From NCBI GenBank assembly GCA_002440825.1, contig DJVH01000113.1:1-11355 (forward strand): a stretch of DNA of 11,355 nucleotides. The letters are read 5' to 3'. Shown in pieces: positions 1-6,613 of the stretch. The notes under the pieces were generated by a model. That model was not told where the DNA came from. It was given only the letters and a program-made list of their open reading frames with translations, and made no database searches. Position numbers and translations under genes: made by a program. The stretch is from Bacteriovoracaceae bacterium UBA6261. GTDB taxonomy: Bacteria; Bdellovibrionota; Bacteriovoracia; Bacteriovoracales; Bacteriovoracaceae. Each line of letters begins with the position of its first letter. Within the stretch, counting starts at the first letter, position 1.

Positions 1-1677
1 CGCCTTAACTGTATTGCCATTGTTGTCCACATCCAGTCTTTGCCCGGTAAACGCCAGTTCATAATTAATGAAATTAGATTCGTTTACAGTAAAATCAAAA
101 TTGTTTCGCGCATTGATATCAGGCCTTCTTGCCAGTTTTTCGCCACGGCTCAGATCTCTTGTTTTCAGAAGTGTGAATGCGAGAGAATGGGATAGAAATG
201 GCGACCAAGATTTTGTCAGCGATTGCTCGAAGCCACTTATTTCCGCAGAGCCTCTGTTTATATTTACAAATGTCACAGGAATATAACTGAAACGATCTTC
301 AATCTTAGTATAAAATATAGTGCTGGACGTTTTAAAAGTCTCTGTCCAGTTTCTATCAAAAGAAAGGTCCAGACTTTTGCTCGTCTCTGGAACCAGATCT
401 TTATTTCCATAGAGCGGAGTATAGAGTTGGTTTAAAGAGGGGGCTCTAAAGCCAGTACTATATGAGAATTTGATTAATCCATTATTGATTTTTGACCCAA
501 CGGCTGCTTTGTAAGTGAGATGGTCATTGAAAATTTTATTGTTATCCATTCTCAGACCAAAATTAAAAATCCATTTTGCGCGTTCGAGTTGGTGGTACAA
601 AAAACCACTAAGGTTTTCATTCGTATGTCCGATTTGATCATCTTCGTGTTGATAGCTCAGATTTATATTCTGGGTAAGTTCAGAGTTAATGAAGTAAGTG
701 TGTTCAAGATTAAAATCATTAAGACTTCCCTTGCTTAATGCGGTACTCATTTCGGGATGATTGCTATCGTACAAAACCTCAAATTTTTTATGATGACTAG
801 AATGATTAAAACCAAGCTTGGTTTCTGCAGATCCAGATTCCCAGGATTTTTTTATTTGAACTCTTGAATAGTACTCTTCTTCCTCAAGTGTGTCGTTTGG
901 ATCATCTGATCCAGGACCGCCGCCTTTATCAAGGTCAGCATCACTATGGTTATAGCGGACACTTACACTTGCATCGTATTCTTCAGAGAAATCATAGGTC
1001 GAATTGAAATCGAATGTAGCCCTTTGAGCTCCATCTTTCTCAGCGCCAGGGTTTGATTTTTCATTGGCCGCAGAGAATCCATTTGTCCGGAAAAAATCCA
1101 TGCCGAAGGATGAGCTTAATTTGCCGTAGCGTTTTTGAAAGTTTGCACCTGCATTCGCCGTTTTGTAAGAACCTAATTGATAATAATGTTCACCGTGAAG
1201 TTCTTCGCTTTTCGCTTTTTTGGTTGTGATGACAATGACTCCACCTATAGCATTCGATCCATAGGCGAGACCTTGTGATCCTTTTAAGACTTCAACTTTT
1301 TCAACATTGTTTAAACTCAGCTTGCCGATGTCAAACTGGCGGTTTGGATTCCCCGGATCATTCATAATAATGCCGTCAATGACCACTAAAGTATGTGAAG
1401 AATCTGTTCCTCTGAGAAACACACTTGCGCTGGAATTCTCTTGCCCCGAGCTGGCCACATACAAATCTGATTCATGCGCAAGTAAGTCCGGTAGCGTTCT
1501 TGAAGAAGTTTCTCTGATGTCTTTTTCAGTGAAAATAGTCACGTCATTACTTGTCTTGTTTACTTCTGATTTAATTCGATCAGCAGTAATTAAAACAATG
1601 TCTTCAGCATAAAGTGATGATGAAAGAAGAATGACTGGAAAAAATTTGCAAAACACGGCCGATACATCAAATGACAT
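1..1677 (-). CDS. btuB: TonB-dependent outer-membrane cobalamin receptor BtuB (C-terminus outside window)
   Basis: This is the outer-membrane channel that binds cobalamin and imports it using TonB/ExbBD energy. The window holds 559 codons with no stop; the usual length is about 600-620, so roughly the last 50-60 residues lie beyond base 1. A signal peptide covers residues 1-24 (ends SLYA). It is followed by a TonB box DIVLITADR (26-34), close to the DTLVVTANR of E. coli BtuB. The plug domain (about 38-152) carries FLRG (87-90) and the LKGSQGLAYGSNAIGG block (131-146). The barrel includes the typical segment SGFRAPSLNQLY. An Asp/Gly-rich loop near residues 240-262 sits where E. coli BtuB binds calcium. 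The ATG is preceded by AGGAGG only 3 nt away. The n-region contains Asp4 and its first Lys is at 11, which is unusual. The riboswitch upstream supports cobalamin as substrate. A siderophore receptor is the alternative, but less likely. Confidence 0.93.
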   Translation of the reverse strand, partial: MSFDVSAVFCKFFPVILLSSSLYAEDIVLITADRIKSEVNKTSNDVTIFTEKDIRETSSRTLPDLLAHESDLYVASSGQENSSASVFLRGTDSSHTLVVIDGIIMNDPGNPNRQFDIGKLSLNNVEKVEVLKGSQGLAYGSNAIGGVIVITTKKAKSEELHGEHYYQLGSYKTANAGANFQKRYGKLSSSFGMDFFRTNGFSAANEKSNPGAEKDGAQRATFDFNSTYDFSEEYDASVSVRYNHSDADLDKGGGPGSDDPNDTLEEEEYYSRVQIKKSWESGSAETKLGFNHSSHHKKFEVLYDSNHPEMSTALSKGSLNDFNLEHTYFINSELTQNINLSYQHEDDQIGHTNENLSGFLYHQLERAKWIFNFGLRMDNNKIFNDHLTYKAAVGSKINNGLIKFSYSTGFRAPSLNQLYTPLYGNKDLVPETSKSLDLSFDRNWTETFKTSSTIFYTKIEDRFSYIPVTFVNINRGSAEISGFEQSLTKSWSPFLSHSLAFTLLKTRDLSRGEKLARRPDINARNNFDFTVNESNFINYELAFTGQRLDVDNNGNTVKA

Positions 1678-1680
1678 ATT

Positions 1681-1687
1681 CCTCCTC
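1681..1687 (-). promoter_or_regulatory. btuB ribosome binding site, likely riboswitch target
   Basis: GAGGAGG lies immediately before the btuB ATG with only 3 nt between. It sits in the loop and 3' arm of a possible TTCC/GGAA hairpin (1679-1700), which would hide it when cobalamin is bound. It fixes the start at 1677: the better-looking signal-peptide start (a GTG at codon 8) is about 24 nt away from any Shine-Dalgarno. Confidence 0.75.
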
Positions 1688-1699
1688 GGGATGAATGGA

Positions 1700-1773
1700 A
1701 ATTCTCAGAGGGATCTGGCTTTACAGTTGCGGGACAGCGAAGGATTCACACCTTACTTCACCTTCTGGAATTT
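1700..1773 (-). promoter_or_regulatory. Cobalamin riboswitch in the btuB leader
   Basis: Read on the minus strand, the leader contains GGTGTGAATCC, then CTGTCCCGCAACTGTAA, then AGCCAGATCCCT. These are the conserved core and B12-box-like blocks of the cobalamin riboswitch in the right order and spacing. The usual GGGAA block appears as GGTGAAG. Downstream, TTCC (1697-1700) can pair with GGAA (1679-1682), and CCTC in the riboswitch tail (around 1708-1711) can pair with GAGG of the Shine-Dalgarno. Cobalamin could therefore mask the ribosome site and stop BtuB synthesis. No U-tract terminator is visible, so translational control is favoured. The exact 5' boundary is estimated from the promoter. 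Confidence 0.9.
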
Positions 1774-1779
1774 AGCTTA

Positions 1780-1808
1780 ACTATACAAAAATGAAACATT
1801 CTTTACAA
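1780..1808 (-). promoter_or_regulatory. btuB promoter (sigma-70 type)
   Basis: On the minus strand TTGTAA (1803-1808) and TATAGT (1780-1785) are separated by exactly 17 bp. Transcription would begin near 1773, just ahead of the riboswitch. The -35 box overlaps the -35 box of the divergent btuF promoter. Confidence 0.7.
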
Positions 1809-1830
1809 GAAAATCTTTCACTTTTAATAT
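1802..1830 (+). promoter_or_regulatory. btuFCD promoter, predicted leaderless start
   Basis: TTTACA (1802-1807) and TAATAT (1825-1830) are separated by 17 bp. The expected transcription start, about 7 nt past the -10 box, falls on the A of the ATG at 1837. No Shine-Dalgarno precedes the gene, so the message is probably leaderless. Confidence 0.65.
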
Positions 1831-1836
1831 CGAGTG

Positions 1837-2913
1837 ATGAAGGTAATCCTGATATTTATCGCTGTTTTTATTTCTTTCTCTGTGTTGAGTTCAGAGTCTT
1901 CAATTTGTGAAAAATCCAAAACTGAAAAATCATTTGTCCCCAAATATGCAAAGAACTTTCGCATAGATTATTTTAGAAATTTTAAAATTGTCCGCGTCGG
2001 AAATGATTCTTATCTGCTTTCTACTGGAAGAGTGAACTGTTCTGATTCGTTCCAAGCTAAAATTCTAACTCCTGTTTCTCATGTCGCCTTTATGTCCACC
2101 ACTTATTTGCCTGCGCTGGAAATCCTTGGCAAAACTGACACTTTAATGGCTTTTCAAGGAAAGCATTACATCGTCAGCAAAGCATATAATAAATCTAAAT
2201 TAAGAGATCTTGCTTTTAAATTTAATCCAGAAGACTTGATTACTTTAAAAGCTGATCTGATCATGGGATACACTTCTAATTTGTCGGATGAAAAACAAAA
2301 GCAGATATTTAAAAAACTATCTCTTCCAGTTGTCATCAATAAAGATTTTGAGGAACTCTCACCTCTGGCCCGCGCTGAATGGATTATTTTTATCTCGTCT
2401 TTTTATAATCTGGAAGACAAGGCTATAGCTGTTTTTAGTGAAATTGAACGAAATTATATTGGTCTTAAAATTAAAAACGACAAACTTTCTAAGGCAAAGG
2501 TCATAGTGGGAAGCATTGAAAATGGTTACTGGATCACTTGCGGCGGTAAAAGCGATTTAGCCCAATTGATTAGTGATGCTGGTGGAGTTCTCGCCTTTAA
2601 AAATGACAGCAATGAAACTCAAAAAGTTTCACTGGAAAAGCTTGTAAAAAATAATCAAACATTTGACGTCTGGCTTACTCACAATATGTGGTTGTCAGCA
2701 CAAGATCGTCTCAAAGCCTTTCAGCAAGACAATCGTTATCGCTTCGTTAAGGCGAAAGATGTTTATAACAATAATTTAGTAAGAAATGAAAACGGTGCTA
2801 CTGATTTCTGGGAAACGGCCGTGCAGAGGCCGGATCTTTTGTTGCAAGAGATAAGCGAATTGCTTCATCCACAATCTTATGATGTTTCGCTGAAGTGGTA
2901 TCGCAAAATATGA
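1837..2913 (+). CDS. btuF: Periplasmic cobalamin-binding protein BtuF-like (Peripla_BP_2 family)
   Basis: This is the substrate-binding component of a class II (FecCD-type) ABC importer. It collects cobalamin from BtuB in the periplasm and delivers it to BtuC. It has 358 aa from the ATG at 1837; a GTG directly before it (1834) would add one residue, but the promoter places transcription start on the ATG. A signal peptide (about 1-19) precedes an N-terminal YAKNFRIDYFRNFKIVRV-like extension. That extension is typical of the longer Bacteroidetes-style members and absent from the 266-aa E. coli BtuF. The two-lobed fold includes SHVAFMSTTYLPALEILG (81-98) and a C-terminal DFWETAVQRPDLLLQEI block (323-339). 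The Cys at 24 lacks a proper lipobox, so I call it soluble. Sequence alone would also allow a haem or siderophore ligand; the cobalamin call comes from btuB and its riboswitch next door. Confidence 0.82.
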   Translation: MKVILIFIAVFISFSVLSSESSICEKSKTEKSFVPKYAKNFRIDYFRNFKIVRVGNDSYLLSTGRVNCSDSFQAKILTPVSHVAFMSTTYLPALEILGKTDTLMAFQGKHYIVSKAYNKSKLRDLAFKFNPEDLITLKADLIMGYTSNLSDEKQKQIFKKLSLPVVINKDFEELSPLARAEWIIFISSFYNLEDKAIAVFSEIERNYIGLKIKNDKLSKAKVIVGSIENGYWITCGGKSDLAQLISDAGGVLAFKNDSNETQKVSLEKLVKNNQTFDVWLTHNMWLSAQDRLKAFQQDNRYRFVKAKDVYNNNLVRNENGATDFWETAVQRPDLLLQEISELLHPQSYDVSLKWYRKI

Positions 2914-3857
2914 AATTAAAATACAGCATTCTTTTCGTACCTGTTTTAGCGCTGGCGCTGGCATTGCTTTTTATTGGAGAAAGTGGTCTCAGCAATGACG
3001 CCGTTTTAGTCAACGAATTGCGATTACCAAAGGTCATGGCCTGTCTTTTTGCCGGCGGATTGCTCGCAGTCTCTGGATTGCTTATGCAGATCTTTTTTCA
3101 AAATCCATTGGCGGGTCCAGACATCCTCGGCATCAGTTCAGGCTCATCCTTATTTGTGGCCCTATGGATGATGGCGGGGGCAGGGTTAAGTCCATTTGTT
3201 CAAGAATGGGGAATGAATGCGATGTCCTTTTTTGGTGCCATCAGTGTTTTTCTTCTGCTGCTGTTTTTTTTGAAGCGAAATGTTTCAAGAGTAAGTCTTA
3301 TCATCATTGGTCTTTTGATTTCTTCATTTGCTTCCAGTGGAATTTCGGTCCTGGTGAGTATGAGTCAGGCGCTGCAATTAAAAAATTTCCTTGTCTGGAG
3401 CATGGGAAGTTTCCGCAATATTACCCAAGCTGAACTTCCTCGATTTCTTGTTTTTTCTATCCTTTCGATTTTTCCTGTGTGGTTTTTTCTTAAACCCTTA
3501 AATCAATTTTTACTTTCAGAAAATTATGCAAAAAGCGTTGGAGTCAATGTCAAAAAAATGAGAATGGTCTTTGTCACTATCGCGGCTTTTCAGATTTCGA
3601 TTGTGACGCTTTATTGCGGGCCTATCGGTTTTATCGGTATTATTTCTCCTCATCTGGCACGTTTGTATTTAAGAAGGGCCCAGCTCACTCATTTATTACC
3701 GGCAGCTTTTTTAGTCGGTTCATTTTTAGCTCTTTTAACTGAAATGATCCTGGTGATGACACCGACATTGTCGATTTCAGTTAATGCAATTCTTGGTTTA
3801 ATTGGAGCTCCAATCATAGTGCTTTATCTCTACAGACAAAGGAGTTTGAGTTTATGA
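2910..3857 (+). CDS. btuC: Cobalamin ABC transporter permease BtuC-like (FecCD family)
   Basis: This inner-membrane permease forms the translocation path as a dimer with BtuD. It is 315 aa, close to the 326 of E. coli BtuC, and almost entirely hydrophobic with about ten membrane segments. Family landmarks are ELRLPK (36-41), the QNPLAGPDILGISSGSS block (64-80) and GPIGFIGIISPHLARLY (237-253), followed by LLPAAF. The cytoplasmic stretch SENYAKSVGVNVKKMR (203-218) lies where FecCD permeases have conserved cytoplasmic loops. I chose the ATG at 2910 because it overlaps the btuF stop as ATGA, implying translational coupling. An upstream GTG (2895) would add five residues and has no better ribosome site. 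Confidence 0.9.
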   Translation: MKLKYSILFVPVLALALALLFIGESGLSNDAVLVNELRLPKVMACLFAGGLLAVSGLLMQIFFQNPLAGPDILGISSGSSLFVALWMMAGAGLSPFVQEWGMNAMSFFGAISVFLLLLFFLKRNVSRVSLIIIGLLISSFASSGISVLVSMSQALQLKNFLVWSMGSFRNITQAELPRFLVFSILSIFPVWFFLKPLNQFLLSENYAKSVGVNVKKMRMVFVTIAAFQISIVTLYCGPIGFIGIISPHLARLYLRRAQLTHLLPAAFLVGSFLALLTEMILVMTPTLSISVNAILGLIGAPIIVLYLYRQRSLSL

Positions 3858-4585
3858 AAACGATTCTCCAGTTAAAAAATGTATCGATTGGATTCAATCA
3901 GATTCTTTATGCCAATATCAATGCCGAATTAAAAGAAGGGGCGTTCGTGTGCCTGCTTGGAATTAATGGAATAGGGAAGAGTTGTCTTTTGAAAACCATG
4001 GCAGGTTTACAAGAAGTGAAGAGCGGTGAAGTCTATATCGAACACAAAGCTCTTAAATCAATGGATTCCTTCGACCTGGCAAAGAAGATTGGAATTGTTC
4101 TCACAGAAAAACTACAGATTGATTATTTAACTGTGTTTGAATTGGTTTCTTTTGGTAGGGCCCCTTATACAGGAAGAAGGGGCGATCTCTCTAAAGATGA
4201 CAAAAAGCTCGTTCAAAAAGTTTTAGAAGATGTGGGCATTTCGGAAATTGGTAAGAAGTATTTTTCAGAGTTATCAGACGGCCAGAAACAAAAAGCTTTG
4301 ATCGCACGTGCGCTCGCTCAAACACCTGAACTTCTTATACTTGATGAACCGACAACTTATCTTGATATTCCCTCAAAAATAGAGCTTATAGCTTTGCTTA
4401 AAAAACTCACCCAAGAAAAAAAGATTACTGTTCTTCTCAGTACTCACGATCTCGATCTGATTAAAGACTCAGCAGATGAATTTTGGTTAATGGGTAAAGA
4501 TGGGGAATTTTCTTCAGGAAGCCCGGAAGAAATGAATTCTTCCGGACTCATTGCCAATAATTTTTTTAGATCTGGATCAAAGTAA
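3854..4585 (+). CDS. btuD: Cobalamin ABC transporter ATPase BtuD-like
   Basis: This cytoplasmic ATPase drives the BtuC dimer. The 243 aa carry Walker A GINGIGKS (36-43), signature LSDGQ (140-144, Asp replacing the first Gly of LSGGQ), Walker B LLILDEP (160-166), D-loop LD (170-171) and switch His198 in STHDLD. The Q-loop region reads IGIVLTEKLQ, so the usual glutamine position is occupied by Thr/Glu. I recall this LTEK variant from Bacteroidetes siderophore/B12 cassettes. It starts with an ATGA overlap on btuC and has AAGGAG 9 nt upstream. Its 3' end overlaps the convergent protease gene by 20 bp. The substrate is inferred from the operon, not from the ATPase itself. Confidence 0.9.
   Translation: MKTILQLKNVSIGFNQILYANINAELKEGAFVCLLGINGIGKSCLLKTMAGLQEVKSGEVYIEHKALKSMDSFDLAKKIGIVLTEKLQIDYLTVFELVSFGRAPYTGRRGDLSKDDKKLVQKVLEDVGISEIGKKYFSELSDGQKQKALIARALAQTPELLILDEPTTYLDIPSKIELIALLKKLTQEKKITVLLSTHDLDLIKDSADEFWLMGKDGEFSSGSPEEMNSSGLIANNFFRSGSK
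4523..4545. repeat. Perfect 9-bp inverted repeat (stem-loop) at the btuD/htrA 3' junction
   Basis: CCGGAAGAA (4523-4531) and TTCTTCCGG (4537-4545) flank a 5-nt loop. The element is inside the last codons of btuD and begins about 20 nt beyond the htrA stop. On the plus strand a run of seven T starts 15 nt later (4561-4567), too far for a classical intrinsic terminator; the minus strand has no T-run after it. It could terminate weakly or protect the 3' ends of both convergent messages. Confidence 0.5.
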
Positions 4586-5630
4586 TTGAAGTGATTTTTT
4601 CTTTATTGTCACGGATATATTTTACCTTAACGGTGTCACCGATTTTATATTTATCAATGGTCGAAAATAAATCGTCATAACTTCTGATCGGATTGTTGTC
4701 GATTCCAACAATGATATCGCCGATGAAATATTCACCAAAACGGTTGCGGGTAATTCCACGTAGACCAGCTTTTGCAGCCGGGCCTTTTGGATCGACGAAC
4801 TTGACCATGACGCCTTCTCTTAAACCAAAACGAGCAGCGTAGTAATCTTCCAGAATCGCTACACCAAGACCGGGACGAATCACTTTTCCGAATTTAATCA
4901 ATTGAGGAACAACGTTCTTTACGATTTCAACCGGAATGGCGAAGCCAAGTCCTGAACTCGCACCAACACCTCCGCCGTTATAGATAATGGTGTTGATACC
5001 GATCAATTTTCCTTGTGAATCCAGCAGCGGCCCACCAGAGTTCCCTGGATTGATTGAAGCGTCTGTCTGAATCATTCCATTGATAGAAACACCACCATAA
5101 CCTTTGATACTTCTTTCAAGAGCAGAAACAGTTCCAGTCGTAAGTGTATGGTCAAGCCCTAGAGGGTTGCCGATAGCCAGAGCTTTTTGTCCAACCTGGA
5201 GGGTTTTAGAGTCGCCAGGTAAAATGGGTTTTAAATCTTTCGGCGTTTCAGTCAGCTTTAAAACAGCGATATCTTTTTTTGGATCGCCGCCGATAAATTT
5301 TGCTCGATATGGTTTTTTGTCGTCTTTAAAAGAAACAATAAATGAATCTCCGCCATCTACGACATGGTAGTTGGTAACGATATAACCAGATTTATCCCAG
5401 ACAAAACCCGACCCGGTCCCGGACTCCACTTCCGTGGCATCCATTTCGAAAATGGAATGGGCCTTGCGCATGTTTGAAACGTTGACTACTGAGTCGACAA
5501 CATTCTGAAAAACACTGATGGAATTTCTCTCGTTTTCTAAAAGCATTCCTAATTCAGTTTTATTTGCAGCAAAAGCATTTGTTAAGCTGCATAACAAAGC
5601 GAAAACAACCAAGAGACTCAGTCTGCTCAT
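4566..5630 (-). CDS. htrA: Exported HtrA/Deg family serine protease with one PDZ domain
   Basis: This envelope quality-control protease degrades damaged or misfolded exported proteins. The 354 aa begin with a signal peptide (cleavage near NAFA-A, residue 21-22). The trypsin-like domain follows with a complete triad: His89 in TNYHVV, Asp120 in KKDIAVLKL and Ser198 in GNSGGPL. One PDZ domain fills about residues 255-354, including the carboxylate-binding-like RPGLGV segment and GDIIVGIDNNPI. E. coli DegP has two PDZ domains and DegS has one plus a membrane anchor. The INGMIQTDASINPGNSGGPL core and single PDZ resemble cyanobacterial/chloroplast Deg1-HhoA proteins more closely. The start is supported by AAGGAGGAG (5635-5643) 4 nt upstream. 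It is divergent from psd. The substrate is unknown. Confidence 0.92.
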   Translation of the reverse strand: MSRLSLLVVFALLCSLTNAFAANKTELGMLLENERNSISVFQNVVDSVVNVSNMRKAHSIFEMDATEVESGTGSGFVWDKSGYIVTNYHVVDGGDSFIVSFKDDKKPYRAKFIGGDPKKDIAVLKLTETPKDLKPILPGDSKTLQVGQKALAIGNPLGLDHTLTTGTVSALERSIKGYGGVSINGMIQTDASINPGNSGGPLLDSQGKLIGINTIIYNGGGVGASSGLGFAIPVEIVKNVVPQLIKFGKVIRPGLGVAILEDYYAARFGLREGVMVKFVDPKGPAAKAGLRGITRNRFGEYFIGDIIVGIDNNPIRSYDDLFSTIDKYKIGDTVKVKYIRDNKEKITSITLIQI

Positions 5631-5641
5631 CCAACTCCTCC

Positions 5642-5670
5642 TTGCTACTGATACTCAGTATAGATATAAT
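5642..5670 (+). promoter_or_regulatory. psd promoter (sigma-70 type)
   Basis: TTGCTA (5642-5647) and a perfect TATAAT (5665-5670) are 17 bp apart, giving a start near 5677 and a leader of about 28 nt. The -35 box overlaps the htrA ribosome site on the other strand. Confidence 0.7.
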
Positions 5671-5691
5671 CCTGTTACAAAATTTGTTCAA
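5663..5691 (-). promoter_or_regulatory. Candidate htrA promoter, interleaved with the psd promoter
   Basis: On the minus strand TTGAAC (5686-5691) and TATATC (5663-5668) are 17 bp apart. The -10 match is only moderate. TATACT at 5657-5662 is an alternative -10 without a good -35. The -10 boxes of the two divergent promoters overlap, so RNA polymerase probably cannot occupy both at once. Confidence 0.45.
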
Positions 5692-5704
5692 GAGGAAGCC
5701 ATTT

Positions 5705-6613
5705 ATGGATATTCAATTTTATAATCGTGTAACCCAGGCAGTTGAAAAGGAAAAAGTTTACGGAGATAAATTTGTTGAGTGGCTTTACAAAACAGAGACA
5801 GGAAAGGCCCTTTCTACGGTAGTGTGCAAGGCTCCGATCAGTCAGCTTTACGGGGCTTTACAAAATACTCCCTTTTCCAGAAACAAAATTGTCCCTTTTA
5901 TAAAGAATTTTAACATTCCAATGGACGATTACCTTCCTGAAGAGGGACGCGATACTCAATCGCCTTACTCAAGCTTCAATAAATTTTTCATCCGCAGATT
6001 TAAAGAAGGCAAGCGTCACTTTGTTCAAGATAAAAATGAAATGCCTGCCTTTAGCGAAGCCAGATATTTTGGTTATACGTCAGTTCATGATGAGGAAGTT
6101 ATTCCGGTTAAAGGTCTTTATCTGAAGCCGAAGGCATTGCTCGCGAATAAAAAATGGGAAGAGACTTTTCACGATGGACCGTTGCTTTTAGCAAGGCTGT
6201 GCCCTGTTGATTATCACCGTTTTCATTACCCTGACGATGGAACAATCGTTGAAGACTATCGCATAGAAGGTCTTCTTCATTCAGTGAACCCACTGGCGCT
6301 AAAAATGAAGCAGGATATTTTGATGACGAATGAACGACATGTCACAATTCTCGAAACAAAGAATTTTGGCAAACTCGCTTATATTGAAGTCGGTGCTGTC
6401 TGTGTTGGCAAAATTGTTCAAAGTCAGCCGCTCACAAAGGGCGCAGCTTTTAAAAGAGGCGACGAAAAAGGCTATTTTCTTTTTGGCGGTTCAACTGTCA
6501 TCGTCATTGGCGAAAAAGGAAAATGGACACCTTCACAGGACATTCTCGATTACACAAAAAAGGGGATGGAAACTTATATCCAGCTTGGAATGAGTGTCGC
6601 TCAAACTAATTAA
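5705..6613 (+). CDS. psd: Phosphatidylserine decarboxylase proenzyme
   Basis: This enzyme converts phosphatidylserine to phosphatidylethanolamine, the main zwitterionic phospholipid of Gram-negative membranes. The 302 aa include FNKFFIRRF (91-99), the CPVDYHRFH block with His171 and His174 (the latter aligning with catalytic His147 of E. coli), the NERHV block (209-213) and the self-cleavage motif FGGST (260-264). Ser263 would become the pyruvoyl group, splitting a large beta and a small alpha chain. The usual Asp of the SP(A/V)DG motif seems to be Glu118 in PAFSEARYFGY. I chose the ATG at 5705 because AGAGGAAG precedes it by about 8 nt and the promoter TATAAT lies at 5665-5670. An in-frame extension back to 5564 would start upstream of that promoter. 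No membrane segment is seen; association is probably peripheral. Confidence 0.92.
   Translation: MDIQFYNRVTQAVEKEKVYGDKFVEWLYKTETGKALSTVVCKAPISQLYGALQNTPFSRNKIVPFIKNFNIPMDDYLPEEGRDTQSPYSSFNKFFIRRFKEGKRHFVQDKNEMPAFSEARYFGYTSVHDEEVIPVKGLYLKPKALLANKKWEETFHDGPLLLARLCPVDYHRFHYPDDGTIVEDYRIEGLLHSVNPLALKMKQDILMTNERHVTILETKNFGKLAYIEVGAVCVGKIVQSQPLTKGAAFKRGDEKGYFLFGGSTVIVIGEKGKWTPSQDILDYTKKGMETYIQLGMSVAQTN

Noticed and set aside
1307..1612. Plus-strand open frame of 101 codons
   Set aside because: It lies antisense to the conserved plug domain of btuB, whose minus-strand translation matches TonB receptors throughout.
2895..2909. GTG start for btuC
   Set aside because: It adds only five residues without a better ribosome site; the ATGA overlap at 2910 is the usual coupled start.
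2776..3037. Minus-strand open frames across the btuF/btuC junction
   Set aside because: They are shadows of two well-supported coupled genes and show no recognisable protein features.
4561..4567. T-run as intrinsic terminator of btuD
   Set aside because: The nearest strong stem ends at 4545, 15 nt away; a classical terminator needs the T-run right after the stem.
5564..5704. N-terminal extension of psd by 47 codons
   Set aside because: It would begin upstream of the psd TATAAT box and inside htrA; the ATG at 5705 has its own ribosome site.
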